A DNA stretch of 64,000 bases from Chloroflexota bacterium (lineage in GTDB: Bacteria; Chloroflexota; UBA11872), in contig JAJDZU010000024.1 in the NCBI GenBank assembly GCA_022824495.1, forward strand, positions 186,001-250,000, given 5' to 3'. The translations under genes were made by a program, and so were the position numbers. Below are positions 36,157-44,488 of this stretch, in pieces (the stretch's first letter is position 1; the number at the start of each line of letters is the position of its first letter). The notes beneath the pieces were generated by a model. That model saw only the letters and a program-made list of their open reading frames with translations. It ran no database searches and was not told where the DNA came from.

Positions 36157-36954
36157 ATGATGAATCAGACATCGCTGGCCTGGGCGGAATCCCCGGCGTT
36201 GACGCCCCCGTCACACAGAAAGGTTGACGTGCTGACAATTGAGCGCCATGACGGGCGCCTGATGCTTCTGGCCCGGACGCCGGGCCATGACGACGCGGCG
36301 ACGCACGGGTTCGCGAGCGCCGATCTCGAGGCGGCGCGAGACGCGGTGGCCCAGGCCCTGCGCGAGACCGATGCCGACCGATTTGAACGCGCCTGGACCA
36401 AAGCCGTGGCCGATTTGTCCCGTGGGACGGAAGTCTCGCCGGCTCTCCGACGCTACGTGAGCCAGCGTCTCGACGAGGAAGCCGTCCGGCGCGGACGGCT
36501 GCTGCGAGCGCACTGGCATTGCCCGCGCTGCGGCGCGCCGGGCAGCCAGTGGACCGCAGGCTGCCTGCGCGTTGCGTGTGACGAGCCTGCGCCGGAACGC
36601 CTGGCGCATTGGGACGTATGCCGGGCCGCCTCGGCCGACGAACTGCTGACGCTGATGGTGAGCGAAGGCTACGAGCGGATTGGCGCGCAAGTTCATGCGG
36701 CCCGTCTGCGCCGCCTTCGGTTCGACCTCACGTCGCTGCTGCGCGCGTGCCGCCCGGGTCTGGCGCGTCGACTGACGCGCTGGGCCGACGAAGCCGACGA
36801 GATTCACGCCGTGCGCGCGACGGAAATGCTGGACCTGGCAGCCAGGCTGGGAACCCGGATACACGCAGGACCCGATTCGACACCGGAGGCCGATCTGACA
36901 TCGGCCCTGACCAGCGCCCAGGTGCAGTCAATGGGCGCACCCGCGAAGGAGTAG
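36157..36954 (+). CDS. Zinc-ribbon-containing phage-cluster protein, unknown role
   Basis: This 265-residue protein is not recognised. The centre holds HWHCPRCGAPGS followed by two more cysteines (GCLRVACDEP), suggesting a zinc ribbon. Both flanks are helical and arginine-rich (FDLTSLLRACRPGLARRLTRW). Position between terL and the scaffold suggests a minor head or internal virion protein, or a DNA-binding factor. A start at GTG 36229 (VLTIERHDGR), with AAAGG upstream, is a credible alternative. The scaffold ATG follows its stop by 2 bases. Confidence 0.55.
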   Translation: MMNQTSLAWAESPALTPPSHRKVDVLTIERHDGRLMLLARTPGHDDAATHGFASADLEAARDAVAQALRETDADRFERAWTKAVADLSRGTEVSPALRRYVSQRLDEEAVRRGRLLRAHWHCPRCGAPGSQWTAGCLRVACDEPAPERLAHWDVCRAASADELLTLMVSEGYERIGAQVHAARLRRLRFDLTSLLRACRPGLARRLTRWADEADEIHAVRATEMLDLAARLGTRIHAGPDSTPEADLTSALTSAQVQSMGAPAKE

Positions 36955-36956
36955 GT

Positions 36957-37679
36957 ATGAGCAGCGATTCCCCCGAGGCGGCAACGCTGATCGGGACGGA
37001 CGGACCGGAAGCCATGAGCGCCGGCGAACGGATGGACGGCACGGATTCGACGGAGGCGTTTCAGACGGCGCTGGACGCGGAAGTGGCGCGGCGGATCGAG
37101 GCGGTGGAACGCCGCTGGCAGTCGCGCAAGGACCGCGAGTTGAACCGCGCGCGGCGGCGCTGGGAGTCGGAGGCCGGCCAGGCTATCGACCCGGACCTGC
37201 TGGCCTGGATAGCGCAGGCGGACTCGCAGGAGGTGGGCGACTGGCTGAAGGCGGGGCTGACGACGGGTCAAGCATCAGAGGCGCCGGTATCGAAGGCCGC
37301 GCAGGAGAACCAGGCAGTCCCCGCCGCGTCGAAGGAAACGTCCGACGCGGCCGCGGGATCAGACGTAGAGACCGAGGACTCGCAGCCAGGATCCGTGGAT
37401 GCCGGATCCGACGCGGTACCTGAGGAGGCTGGGGACCAGGAGGACGAGCAAGGCGACGCCGGGGAGACGGAGGCTGCCTCGCCGGCGCCGGACCTGGAGC
37501 GCGAGGCCGAGGCGCGGGAACGCCTAGCGGAACGGCGCAGCCTGGACCCCGCGCCCGACCTGTTTCCGAGCCGGGGGGCGCCAGCGGACGCGTTTCAGCA
37601 GATCGAGGCCGGGTTCGCCCGTGGCGAGGTTGATTTGGAGACCTATGAGACAGCCCGGCGGCGACGCGGGTTGACGTAG
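36957..37679 (+). CDS. Probable capsid scaffolding protein
   Basis: The ATG at 36957 has AAGGAG upstream. The 240 residues form a charged coiled coil (VARRIEAVERRWQSRKDREL) followed by an acidic low-complexity stretch (SDVETEDSQPGSVD, then EEAGDQEDEQGDAGE) and a C-terminal helical tail (LETYETARRRRGL). This pattern and its position match phage scaffolds that guide capsid assembly. In a typical phage the major capsid gene follows directly; here it is 5.7 kb away, beyond a terminator and cargo genes. Confidence 0.7.
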   Translation: MSSDSPEAATLIGTDGPEAMSAGERMDGTDSTEAFQTALDAEVARRIEAVERRWQSRKDRELNRARRRWESEAGQAIDPDLLAWIAQADSQEVGDWLKAGLTTGQASEAPVSKAAQENQAVPAASKETSDAAAGSDVETEDSQPGSVDAGSDAVPEEAGDQEDEQGDAGETEAASPAPDLEREAEARERLAERRSLDPAPDLFPSRGAPADAFQQIEAGFARGEVDLETYETARRRRGLT

Positions 37680-37705
37680 CAGGTTCCTGGCTGCCCGCTT
37701 TGGCC

Positions 37706-37747
37706 ACGCACACCGGCCCGGCGCCGAAGCGCCGGGCCGGTGTGCGT
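37706..37747. terminator. Strong 19-bp hairpin after the scaffold gene
   Basis: ACGCACACCGGCCCGGCGC and its exact complement enclose a CGAA tetraloop, 26 bases after the scaffold stop. This is the strongest stem in the window and probably ends the first particle operon. Confidence 0.75.
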
Positions 37748-37907
37748 ATTCAGGTGCGGCCACATTTGGAGGCGCTGCCCGTAGCCGAGCGACTATCGTG
37801 AGTCGACAACGGGTTGGCCGCCCGGCAGCCGGGCGCTGGCCGCGACGCGATACCCGTGCCGAAAGCTTGACGGCGGCCTAGTCTCAGAAGGGGAAGGGTG
37901 AACACTG

Positions 37908-38366
37908 ATGTCATCGGTTTCCAGAATTCACCCGTTTCTGTGGTTCGATGGTCGGGCCGAGGAAGCGGCGAGGTTCTACGTGTCGATCTTCCCGAACTCG
38001 AGGGTCGTGCACGTGGAAGAGATCTCGACGGGGCCGGCCGAGGGCGGGGCGATCGTGGAGTTTGAGCTGGAGGGTCAGCGATTCGGCGGGGTTGACGGCG
38101 GGCCGATGTACAGCTTCACGCCGGCAGTCTCGTTTGTGGTGGAGTGCGAGACGCAGGACGAGATCGACTACTACTGGGAGCGGCTGTCGGACGGTGGGCG
38201 GACGCAGCCGTGCGGCTGGCTTGTGGACCAGTTCGGCCTCTCGTGGCAGGTCTTACCGGCCGGACTCTCGGAGATCATGGAGCCGGCGCCCCAGGCGGTG
38301 ATGGAGGTGCTGCTGGGGATGTCGAAGATCGAGATTGAGGGATTGCGGCGAGCGGCAGAGGGATAG
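37908..38366 (+). CDS. VOC-superfamily protein (PhnB-like)
   Basis: A 152-residue protein with the paired beta-alpha-beta-beta-beta units of the glyoxalase/vicinal oxygen chelate fold. Signatures are IHPFLWFDGRAEEAARFY, SIFPNSRV, and the late CGWLVDQFGLSWQVLP typical of PhnB/3-demethylubiquinone-methyltransferase-like proteins. Enzymatic activity is not known for most of this subgroup. GGGAAGGG lies upstream of the ATG. It is a cellular-type gene and begins the cargo block inside the phage cluster. Confidence 0.82.
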   Translation: MSSVSRIHPFLWFDGRAEEAARFYVSIFPNSRVVHVEEISTGPAEGGAIVEFELEGQRFGGVDGGPMYSFTPAVSFVVECETQDEIDYYWERLSDGGRTQPCGWLVDQFGLSWQVLPAGLSEIMEPAPQAVMEVLLGMSKIEIEGLRRAAEG

Positions 38367-38443
38367 TCCGGACGACATAGCCGATCTACGTGCTATTCGG
38401 TGCATTTTTTCGACACTCAGGCGTGTTGGCAAACTACACGTAC

Positions 38444-38632
38444 ATGGAGCTGTCAGTTCGGCGGATCAGACGGCGGCTGGAGCGGGAGGGCTGGTATTTG
38501 CAGCGGCATGGATCGAGCCACGACACTTATCGCCATCCGCGTGTGACCGGCATTATCGTGGTGCCGCGACACCGCACGGTTTCTCCCGGAGTGGCTCGTT
38601 CCATCGCCAAGCAGGCTGGGTGGGAGGAGTAG
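38444..38632 (+). CDS. hicA: HicA-type mRNA interferase toxin
   Basis: The 62 residues (MELSVRRIRRRLEREGW) carry the HicA core with RHGSSHDTYRHP, in which the histidine after GSS is the catalytic residue, and IIVVPRHRTVSPGVARSIAKQAGW. HicA cleaves mRNA until bound by HicB. ATG 38444 is chosen over a GTG 54 bases upstream because it gives the usual length. No Shine-Dalgarno is visible. hicB follows after 6 bases. Confidence 0.82.
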   Translation: MELSVRRIRRRLEREGWYLQRHGSSHDTYRHPRVTGIIVVPRHRTVSPGVARSIAKQAGWEE

Positions 38633-38638
38633 GTAGGG

Positions 38639-39031
38639 ATGGCCAGGTATCCAGCACTGATCGACGGGACGAAGGGCGCGTACGGGGTTGTGTTCCCCGA
38701 CCTCCCCGGCATCGTGGCCATGGGCGCCACGGTGGAGGAGGCGATGCTGAACGCTGAAGCGGCGCTTCAGGATGCCGCGCTCGAGGCCGAGCGGGATGGT
38801 ATCGCGCTGAATCTTCCCAGCGCCCTGGAGGATGTGGACGTGCCGTCCGGAAGCGCCCTGTCGTCGATCCTCCTGGTCCGTGCTGCTCCGACGCGACGCA
38901 GTGTTCGTCTCAATCTCACACTGGACGCTGCGATCGCCGACGTCATCAGATCCGAGGCGGAGCGGCGCGGCATGTCTCGCAAGCGCTATGTGGAGTGGAT
39001 GACGCGTCGAGTGGCTCAGGTCGGGGGCTAA
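38639..39031 (+). CDS. hicB: HicB-type antitoxin
   Basis: The 130 residues have the HicB partial RNase-H fold at the N-terminus (YGVVFPDLPGIVAMGATVEE) and a C-terminal ribbon-helix-helix-like DNA-binding part (LDAAIADVIRSEAERRGMS). GGAGGAG precedes the ATG. It neutralises HicA and probably represses the pair. HicAB pairs are frequent cargo of prophages and islands, fitting this position. Confidence 0.83.
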   Translation: MARYPALIDGTKGAYGVVFPDLPGIVAMGATVEEAMLNAEAALQDAALEAERDGIALNLPSALEDVDVPSGSALSSILLVRAAPTRRSVRLNLTLDAAIADVIRSEAERRGMSRKRYVEWMTRRVAQVGG

Positions 39032-39079
39032 GTCCCGACCGAGCGCTGGCAGGATTCCGGGCTGCTGCCGGTGCGGAGG

Positions 39080-39211
39080 CTATTGCCTGGCTTCGATGCG
39101 GGCGAGGATGTCGCGGATTTCGGTGAGGCGTTGGGTGGTGTCGGCCGCGGGAGCCGCGGTCCCGGGGGCGTCGGCGCTGGGTTCGGCTGACCGCACTGGT
39201 CGGTCCTCCAT
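39080..39211 (-). CDS. 43-residue small protein downstream of the membrane protein
   Basis: A short frame from ATG 39211 encodes MEDRPVRSAEPSADAPG followed by TAAPAADTTQRLTEIRDI and LARIEARQ. A disordered Pro/Ala part leads to an amphipathic helix. It starts 49 bases after the stop of the membrane protein at 39261-39704 and on the same strand, so the two may form a pair. No homologue is recognised. Confidence 0.4.
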   Translation of the reverse strand: MEDRPVRSAEPSADAPGTAAPAADTTQRLTEIRDILARIEARQ

Positions 39212-39260
39212 GGTCTCAAGGCTGCCCAAGCCCGGGGCGCGAGCGCCGAGTTCTCGGCCG

Positions 39261-39704
39261 CTAGTCGCGGCTCATCTTTTCGCCGACGGCGCGCCAGAGG
39301 TAGAGGCCGGCGCTGCCGGCAACCCAGGTAAACAGCACGTCCATCCAGGGAAAGTGGTTGAGGTGGGACTGGGCGGCCATGCCGGTTTCAGTCTCCGGGA
39401 ACAGCGTCCAGAGCCAGTTCCAGTAGAAGATGATGATGAGGCCCGTGGCTCCGAGGAAGAGGGCGGTGGCGCCCAGGTACTCGCGGGTGACGGGGTCGTT
39501 GGGGCCGCCGTTGAGGCTGCGGACGCGGTGGAAGCTGATGAGGAGCGCAATGACCACGGCCACGGCCATGAACCAATTCATCACCTGCCAGACGGGATAG
39601 GTTTCGCCGCCGTCGTGGTAGACGGGAGTGAGCATGAGGTTGAGTCCGACGGCGACGGCGAGAACGATGAGGGCAACGGCGACGACGCGACGAACCTGAT
39701 CCAT
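39261..39704 (-). CDS. Four-segment membrane protein
   Basis: The start at 39704 (MDQVRRVVAVALIVLAVAVG) has GGAGTGG upstream and yields 147 residues with four hydrophobic segments: near residues 5-25, 42-60, 78-98 and 119-138. A conserved-looking loop GGETYPVWQVMNWFM lies between the first two, and a short charged tail ends the protein. I do not recognise the family. Such small membrane proteins are common in Chloroflexota. It may act with the small helical protein encoded just downstream. Confidence 0.65.
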   Translation of the reverse strand: MDQVRRVVAVALIVLAVAVGLNLMLTPVYHDGGETYPVWQVMNWFMAVAVVIALLISFHRVRSLNGGPNDPVTREYLGATALFLGATGLIIIFYWNWLWTLFPETETGMAAQSHLNHFPWMDVLFTWVAGSAGLYLWRAVGEKMSRD

Positions 39705-39784
39705 CTGGCCACTCCGAGTCAGATGACGATGATCTATCCGATTTCCGCTTATTCGGGAGCGTAGCACCGCGCCCTTTTTTGGGC

Positions 39785-41245
39785 TCAGGCGAGGCGGAAC
39801 TGTTCGGGGGCGCGGGTGAAGTTGATTTGCTGGCCGGCGGCAAGGACGGCGGCTTTGCCGCCGTTGGCCTGGACGCAACGAGCCTGGTCGGCTTTGGCGG
39901 CGGCGTCGGTGGCGTCAGGGTCGCAGATGGCGGCCAGGCGGCGCTGGAAGTCAGCAACGCGCGGCCGGTGAGCCGGTCGGGCCGCCAGGTTTGTGAGCTC
40001 GTTGGGATCGGTCTGCATGTCAAAGAGTTGCGGGTCGTGGCCGACGAAGTGGACGTATTTCCAGCGGCGGTCGCGCAGCAGGTAGGTGGCGGAGGCGGAG
40101 CCGGTGGCGTGGTACTCGCTGAAGACGGTGCGATCGGCGGGCTCTTCGCCCGACGCTATCGACCAGAGGTCAGAACCCGGCAGGTCTGCGTCCGCAGCGG
40201 CCGGTGCGACGCCGGTGCCGGCCATGATGGTGGGCGCGAGGTCGACGAGCGACACGGGGCAGTCGATTGATCGGCCGGATGGCACGTCGGGCCCGGCCAG
40301 GATGAGGGGGACGGCGGCGGCGCTGTCGTACATGACGCTCTTGCCCCAGAGGCCGTAGTCGCCGAGGGTTTCGCCGTGGTCGCTGGTGTAGACGATGCGG
40401 GTGTCGTCGGCCAGGCCTGCATTGTTCAGCGCGCCAAGCACGTCCCCGATCAGCTCATCGACGAATGAGCACATGGCGTAGTAGACGAGACGAGCGCGGC
40501 GGATGGCCTCTTCCGAGCGAACGTCCTCAACCGTTTGTATGCGCGCCTTGCGGAATGCGGCCAGGGGCGGGTGCATGGGCCACTGGTCGGGCGACCAGGC
40601 GATGGGCATGTCGATGTCGTCAAGCCGATAACGGCGCTGGTGGTGTTCCGGGGCGGCGAAGGGAAAGTGGGGCAGGGTGAAGGACACGAACAGGCACCAG
40701 GGTTTCTCGTGCGTTTGCGCCTCGGTCTGGAGCCAGCGGACGGCTTCGGCGGCGATGGCGGTGTCGTAGCGGATGTACTCGGAGTCGGTGTCGCCGGCGT
40801 GGTCGACGTGGCCGAGCTGATAGCGGGTCTGGGGCATGTTGGAGCGAATGCAGCCGAAGATATCCCCAATGCCATGCATGACGTGCATGGGGATGCGCTG
40901 GTCGGGAAAGCCAATGTCGTCGGTGGTGTTGCGGTGGTGGAGCTTGCCGATGGTGGTGACGGGGTGACCGTTCTCCGTGAGCCGGTGCCCCCAGCCGGAG
41001 GCGGCGCTGCCGGTGTACGGCGCGGCGTTATCCCAGGCGCGTATCTGATGGACATAGCGGCCGGTGGCGAAGCTGGCGCGCGAGGGAACGCAGATGGGGG
41101 AGTTGCAGTAGGCGGTGGCGAATGAGGCGCCGGCCGCGGCCAGGGCGTCCAGATTCGGGGTTTGCACCAGCGGGTGTCCGGCGCAGCCCAGCATGCGGGG
41201 GTTGTGCTCGTCGGACATGAGAACCAGGAGGTTCTTGGGTTCCAC
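39785..41245 (-). CDS. Type I sulfatase (choline-sulfatase/arylsulfatase family)
   Basis: This 486-residue hydrolase removes sulfate esters. Cys52 in CVPSR is the formylglycine precursor; Asp12, Asp/His in TSDHGETLGDYG and Lys in WGKSVMYD supply metal and sulfate ligands. The N-terminus (NLLVLMSDEHNPRMLGC) lacks a signal peptide, so it is cytosolic. A GTG start with GGAGA upstream is used. Maturation needs a formylglycine-generating enzyme, which is not in the window. Sulfatases are abundant in marine bacteria that use sulfated glycans. Its presence inside a phage cluster marks it as cargo. Confidence 0.88.
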   Translation of the reverse strand: MEPKNLLVLMSDEHNPRMLGCAGHPLVQTPNLDALAAAGASFATAYCNSPICVPSRASFATGRYVHQIRAWDNAAPYTGSAASGWGHRLTENGHPVTTIGKLHHRNTTDDIGFPDQRIPMHVMHGIGDIFGCIRSNMPQTRYQLGHVDHAGDTDSEYIRYDTAIAAEAVRWLQTEAQTHEKPWCLFVSFTLPHFPFAAPEHHQRRYRLDDIDMPIAWSPDQWPMHPPLAAFRKARIQTVEDVRSEEAIRRARLVYYAMCSFVDELIGDVLGALNNAGLADDTRIVYTSDHGETLGDYGLWGKSVMYDSAAAVPLILAGPDVPSGRSIDCPVSLVDLAPTIMAGTGVAPAAADADLPGSDLWSIASGEEPADRTVFSEYHATGSASATYLLRDRRWKYVHFVGHDPQLFDMQTDPNELTNLAARPAHRPRVADFQRRLAAICDPDATDAAAKADQARCVQANGGKAAVLAAGQQINFTRAPEQFRLA

Positions 41246-41359
41246 GTTGTCTCCGGAATCGAGTGGGGCGCGGCATCACGCCTCGGCTGCGTGAGGCAAT
41301 GAGCCTATCCGACGGTGGACATCGGCTACGGGGTAATGGCGCGGGAGGAGTACGGAACC

Positions 41360-41389
41360 CGGAGGGCGACGGGTACCCGTCGCCCTCCG
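41360..41389 (-). terminator. Hairpin terminator of the secreted propeller gene
   Basis: CGGAGGGCGACGGGT and its exact complement form a perfect 30-base palindrome, 25 bases beyond the stop of the minus-strand gene at 41415. The stem is about 13 bp with a minimal GTAC loop. Confidence 0.6.
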
Positions 41390-41414
41390 ACATCCGACGA
41401 CGTGCTACAAGGCG

Positions 41415-42803
41415 CTAGCCGGTGGGCCCAACCGGGTTGGGGTACGTGAGCCAGTTATTCGCCCCGTTTCCGGTAAACGCGAACTGCACTTCGCCTCCGG
41501 CGTAAATCGTGGCGTCACCGGCAAAGCCATTGCTGAAGCCGATCCCGCGGACATTGCGCATCGCCAGGCTTGCACTGAGGTGGCTCCAACTTCCCGGCGC
41601 TCCGATGTCGTCCACGGTTCCCAGACGCTGACTGCGCTTGCTCATGTAGAAGCCACGAAGCTGGGTGCCCGCTGCAATGGTCCCATCGCGGGTGACGTTG
41701 GGCGAGAGGGTGATCACGTTGATTCGGCCTAGCTCATTGTCCCGGCCCCGTGGATTGTGAAGCACGTTCTCAAAGTGAGCACCGCCGTCTTCCGAACGAT
41801 AGATGCCCAGCGATTCGGTACCCAGCCAGACGACGCGGTCGTAGTTCCATTCGGGATGCACTGCGAGGGCTGTGATCTTGAGATGCCGTGGCAGCGCGTT
41901 ATTGCCCAGTATTGACCGGAAGTTCCGCCCACGGTTATCGCTTACGAAGACGTTGTCAACGGTCCACGAGAAAATGTGGATCCTGTCGCCGCGTCCCTGA
42001 ACCGCGACCAGACCGAGGTAGGTCGACGCGGGTTGGCCATTTGCCGGGGTCGTGGATATGGTCGACCAATTCGCGCCACCATCCGTTGACTGGAATAGTG
42101 TTCCCGTGTCTGCAAGGGCGTAGAAGGTCCGGTCGGATGCAAATCGCGGCGATGCCGCGATAGCACCGAACCGAACCGCCGGCAGGCCTGCAGCGGTTGA
42201 CCAGGTCGCTCCGCGGTCGCCCGAACGGCCGATCCCAAGGTTCGTGGCGGCCAGCACCACGCCGTCGGCCGACACCGCGGGCGATGGTGCGATGGCATTG
42301 ATCGTCAGGTTTGGAAGCCCGATCGTCGACTGCGTGAAACTTCTTCCGGCGTCTCCCGATCGGAGGACGCCACCGGTGGTGGTTCCCAGCCAGATGGTGT
42401 TGTCCTGGAAGACAAGCGGCGACGCCGCGACAACCGAAATCTCGCCGATGGGCGCCGAACCGGGCATCGGCGCCGGTGCAGGCGCCGGTGCCGGAGCAGG
42501 AGCTGGCGCCGGAGCTGGGACTGGCGTCGGGATGGCCCACGCGAAGGTGCCCTGGACATCGGAACGGTGCTCGCGTTGGCAGGCCTGCTCGGCCTGGTCG
42601 CCGAAGACGCGCTGGTAGATGCCGACGTTTTGGTTGTTGCCCAAGTGGGCCTCGACAATGTCGTTGAGCTCCACACAGCTTGTGGGCCATTGAGCCAGGG
42701 CCGGCGCGGCGGTGAACACCAGCGCCAAAGCTGCGGCCAGGGCCGCGACGGCAAGAATTGCGCGGAACGTGATGTGGCCGAGGAATGCGTGCATAGCCGG
42801 CAT
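41415..42803 (-). CDS. Secreted BNR/sortilin-type beta-propeller protein
   Basis: The 462 residues begin with a signal peptide (about 1-38, ending ALAQ). A small domain with CVELNDIVEAHLGNNQNV follows, found in many Chloroflexota exoproteins, then a Pro-Ala linker and a propeller with repeated Asp-box-like blades (SGDAGRSFTQS, SGDRGATWSTA, STDGGANWSTI, SEDGGAHFENV). It probably binds glycans or proteins outside the cell; sialidase catalytic residues are not evident. GGAGG precedes the ATG. Confidence 0.72.
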   Translation of the reverse strand: MPAMHAFLGHITFRAILAVAALAAALALVFTAAPALAQWPTSCVELNDIVEAHLGNNQNVGIYQRVFGDQAEQACQREHRSDVQGTFAWAIPTPVPAPAPAPAPAPAPAPAPMPGSAPIGEISVVAASPLVFQDNTIWLGTTTGGVLRSGDAGRSFTQSTIGLPNLTINAIAPSPAVSADGVVLAATNLGIGRSGDRGATWSTAAGLPAVRFGAIAASPRFASDRTFYALADTGTLFQSTDGGANWSTISTTPANGQPASTYLGLVAVQGRGDRIHIFSWTVDNVFVSDNRGRNFRSILGNNALPRHLKITALAVHPEWNYDRVVWLGTESLGIYRSEDGGAHFENVLHNPRGRDNELGRINVITLSPNVTRDGTIAAGTQLRGFYMSKRSQRLGTVDDIGAPGSWSHLSASLAMRNVRGIGFSNGFAGDATIYAGGEVQFAFTGNGANNWLTYPNPVGPTG

Positions 42804-42913
42804 CCGCCGCCTCCGTGGACTGCCCGGAAGTCATAGGCATCGTAGCCGCAGACGGACGGCATGTGAAGCACATGGGGTGAGAACGAGCTCTGAGGCAGGC
42901 CGGGCGATTAAGG

Positions 42914-42942
42914 TTGCGGGGTGTGCGCGATATGTGTACAAT
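42914..42942 (+). promoter_or_regulatory. Promoter of the capsid operon
   Basis: TTGCGG and TACAAT are separated by exactly 17 bases, about 400 bases upstream of the capsid start. The first downstream coding sequence is the capsid gene, leaving a long leader. Confidence 0.55.
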
Positions 42943-43001
42943 AGGTCTGTAGCGCTTCGAAGCTGATCGATTCAGCCGGAAGAGCCGCGGTCAGTCGAAG
43001 C

Positions 43002-43233
43002 GGGGCTACGGCGGCGCAGGTTGGGTAATTCGATTTCGCCAAGCGGCGTGAGGCAATGGTTCATTGCCCACCCGCGGGCGGGACCTCGACAACCCCGGCA
43101 ACCGCGTCATCGCAGCCCAGCGCGCTTGCGTGGAGCAGGGGGCGGCGGATTCGCACATCGCCCGATAGGACATCGGGTTCGGTGCGCAGCCGCCGCCCCC
43201 GGAGGCCGGAAGTTCGACTCCGGAGCTCCACGA
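43002..43233 (+). ncRNA. Structured leader RNA of the capsid operon (candidate)
   Basis: The untranslated leader contains a nested hairpin. The outer arms GGGGGCGGCGG (43138-43148) and CCGCCGCCCCC (43190-43200) pair perfectly, then CGCAC with GTGCG, then CCCGAT with ATCGGG around an AGGAC loop. A second hairpin with CCGGA/TCCGG and loop AGTTCGAC follows at 43206-43223. GGGGCT (43002-43007) can pair with AGCTCC (43224-43229), closing a 232-base domain. It may be a packaging RNA, a translational control element or an independent RNA. No known family is recognised. Confidence 0.4.
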
Positions 43234-43346
43234 GACCGAGTGCCGGCGAAGCGCGGTTTCGCCGACCGAGCGCCCACACGGGGCGTCCTACAGCTGACCA
43301 GACGTCACGAGCGCCGCGCATTGGCAGGCGCTCCGGAGGAGACGCA

Positions 43347-44201
43347 GTGGCGATAACGAAGAGCGATTCAATCGGCGACGTGGTGGACACCGTGATTGCG
43401 GAAGCCCGTCGCACGCAGATGCACCGCACGGTGATGGAACCGCTGGTGCGGACCTATCGGGTGCCGCGCGGGGCCGGCGACCGCCTGGAGATTCCCAAGT
43501 TCGGCACGGTGTCGGCGGCCGCTCTGACCGAGGGCGTGGACATGACCAACCCGCAAACGCTGACCACCAGCAAGGTCACGATTACGCCGGCCGAGGTGGG
43601 CGCGCAAATCGTACTGACCGACCGGGCGCTGCGCACGGCCAAGGAAGACATGGCCCGGGCGGCCGGGCGGGTGCTGGGCGACGCGATCGCCCGCAAGCTG
43701 GATGCGGACCTGCTTGGCCTGCTGGACAGTTTCAGCGCGTCGCTGGGCGGGGCTGGCCAGAACATTTCGATGGGGCATTTGCGAGCCGCGGTGTCGCGGT
43801 TGCATGGAGCGACCGAGCCGGCCCCGCAGCCGTTCCACGCGGTGCTGCACCCGTATCAGGCGCACGACCTGGCGGCGGACATTTCGCCCACGGGCACCTA
43901 CCCGGTGCCGGCCGGCATCTCGCAGACGGTGCTGGAAAACCACTGGGTGGCGCGCGCGTTCGGCGTGGATGTCTTCCAGGCCGGAAACCTGGCGGTGGAC
44001 AGCAGCGACGACGCCAAGGGCGCGGTGTTCTCGAAAGAGGCGCTGGTGCTGGTGATGTTCAAGGACTGGGCGGTGGAGCGCGAGCGCGACGCCTCGCTGC
44101 GGGCCTGGGAACTGAATGTCGTGGCGGACTACGGCCTGGGCGAATACGCGGACGCCTGGGGCGTGGAGATGTACTTCGACGCGTCCACCCCGTCCAGCTA
44201 A
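43347..44201 (+). CDS. Phage major capsid protein
   Basis: The GTG at 43347 has GGAGGAG upstream; the open frame extends further 5' but that part is not protein-like. The 284 residues show capsid-type features: an N-terminal helix (VVDTVIAEARRTQMHRTVME), PKFGTVSAAALTEGVDM, a spine helix (DAIARKLDADLLGLL), and HAVLHPYQAHDLAADIS with the C-terminal VFSKEALVLVMFKDW seen in N4-gp56/HK97-fold major capsid proteins. It would form the shell around the portal. Its own promoter and leader are 5' of it. Confidence 0.78.
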   Translation: MAITKSDSIGDVVDTVIAEARRTQMHRTVMEPLVRTYRVPRGAGDRLEIPKFGTVSAAALTEGVDMTNPQTLTTSKVTITPAEVGAQIVLTDRALRTAKEDMARAAGRVLGDAIARKLDADLLGLLDSFSASLGGAGQNISMGHLRAAVSRLHGATEPAPQPFHAVLHPYQAHDLAADISPTGTYPVPAGISQTVLENHWVARAFGVDVFQAGNLAVDSSDDAKGAVFSKEALVLVMFKDWAVERERDASLRAWELNVVADYGLGEYADAWGVEMYFDASTPSS

Positions 44202-44233
44202 GGCTGGGCGATTCCAGGAGGAGGCAGCGGCAC

Positions 44234-44488
44234 ATGCACGCTCCCATCATCTGGATCAGGCGCCGCCCCAGGCGGCGCCTGATCCACCGTTTTCCTGGCG
44301 TCGCGGGCGGACGCCAGATTCTGGTGATTTCGCCCGATCGCCAGGAAGCGCAGGAAACCGCGCTGGCCATGCGCGAGCGCCAGGCAGCGCGGCTGCACGA
44401 CCACGGCACAGCAGACTTAGAGGCGCTGGACTCGCAGCGATCGGGCTGGGGTCGGCGCGGCGCCGAGCCCTCGGAGGCCGGCCGATGA
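44234..44488 (+). CDS. Small basic phage-cluster protein
   Basis: This 84-residue protein (MHAPIIWIRRRPRRRLIH) has GGAGGAGG upstream of its ATG and a stop that overlaps the next start (ATGA), so it is translated as part of the head operon. The N-terminus is basic, and the middle (RQEAQETALAMRERQAARL) is helical. Its position, directly after the capsid, suggests a decoration or head-completion protein. No homologue is recognised. Confidence 0.5.
   Translation: MHAPIIWIRRRPRRRLIHRFPGVAGGRQILVISPDRQEAQETALAMRERQAARLHDHGTADLEALDSQRSGWGRRGAEPSEAGR

Noticed and set aside
43002-43233. tmRNA or tRNA-like gene in the capsid leader
   Set aside because: GGGGCT/AGCTCC ends and GTTCGAC resemble tmRNA termini, but the T-arm cannot form 5 bp around a 7-base TTCGANT loop, the 3' end is ACGA, and no resume codon or tag frame was seen.
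43056-43346. N-terminal extension of the capsid protein
   Set aside because: The upstream in-frame codons encode a Ser/Arg/Pro-rich stretch; a GTG with GGAGGAG at 43347 gives the normal capsid N-terminus.
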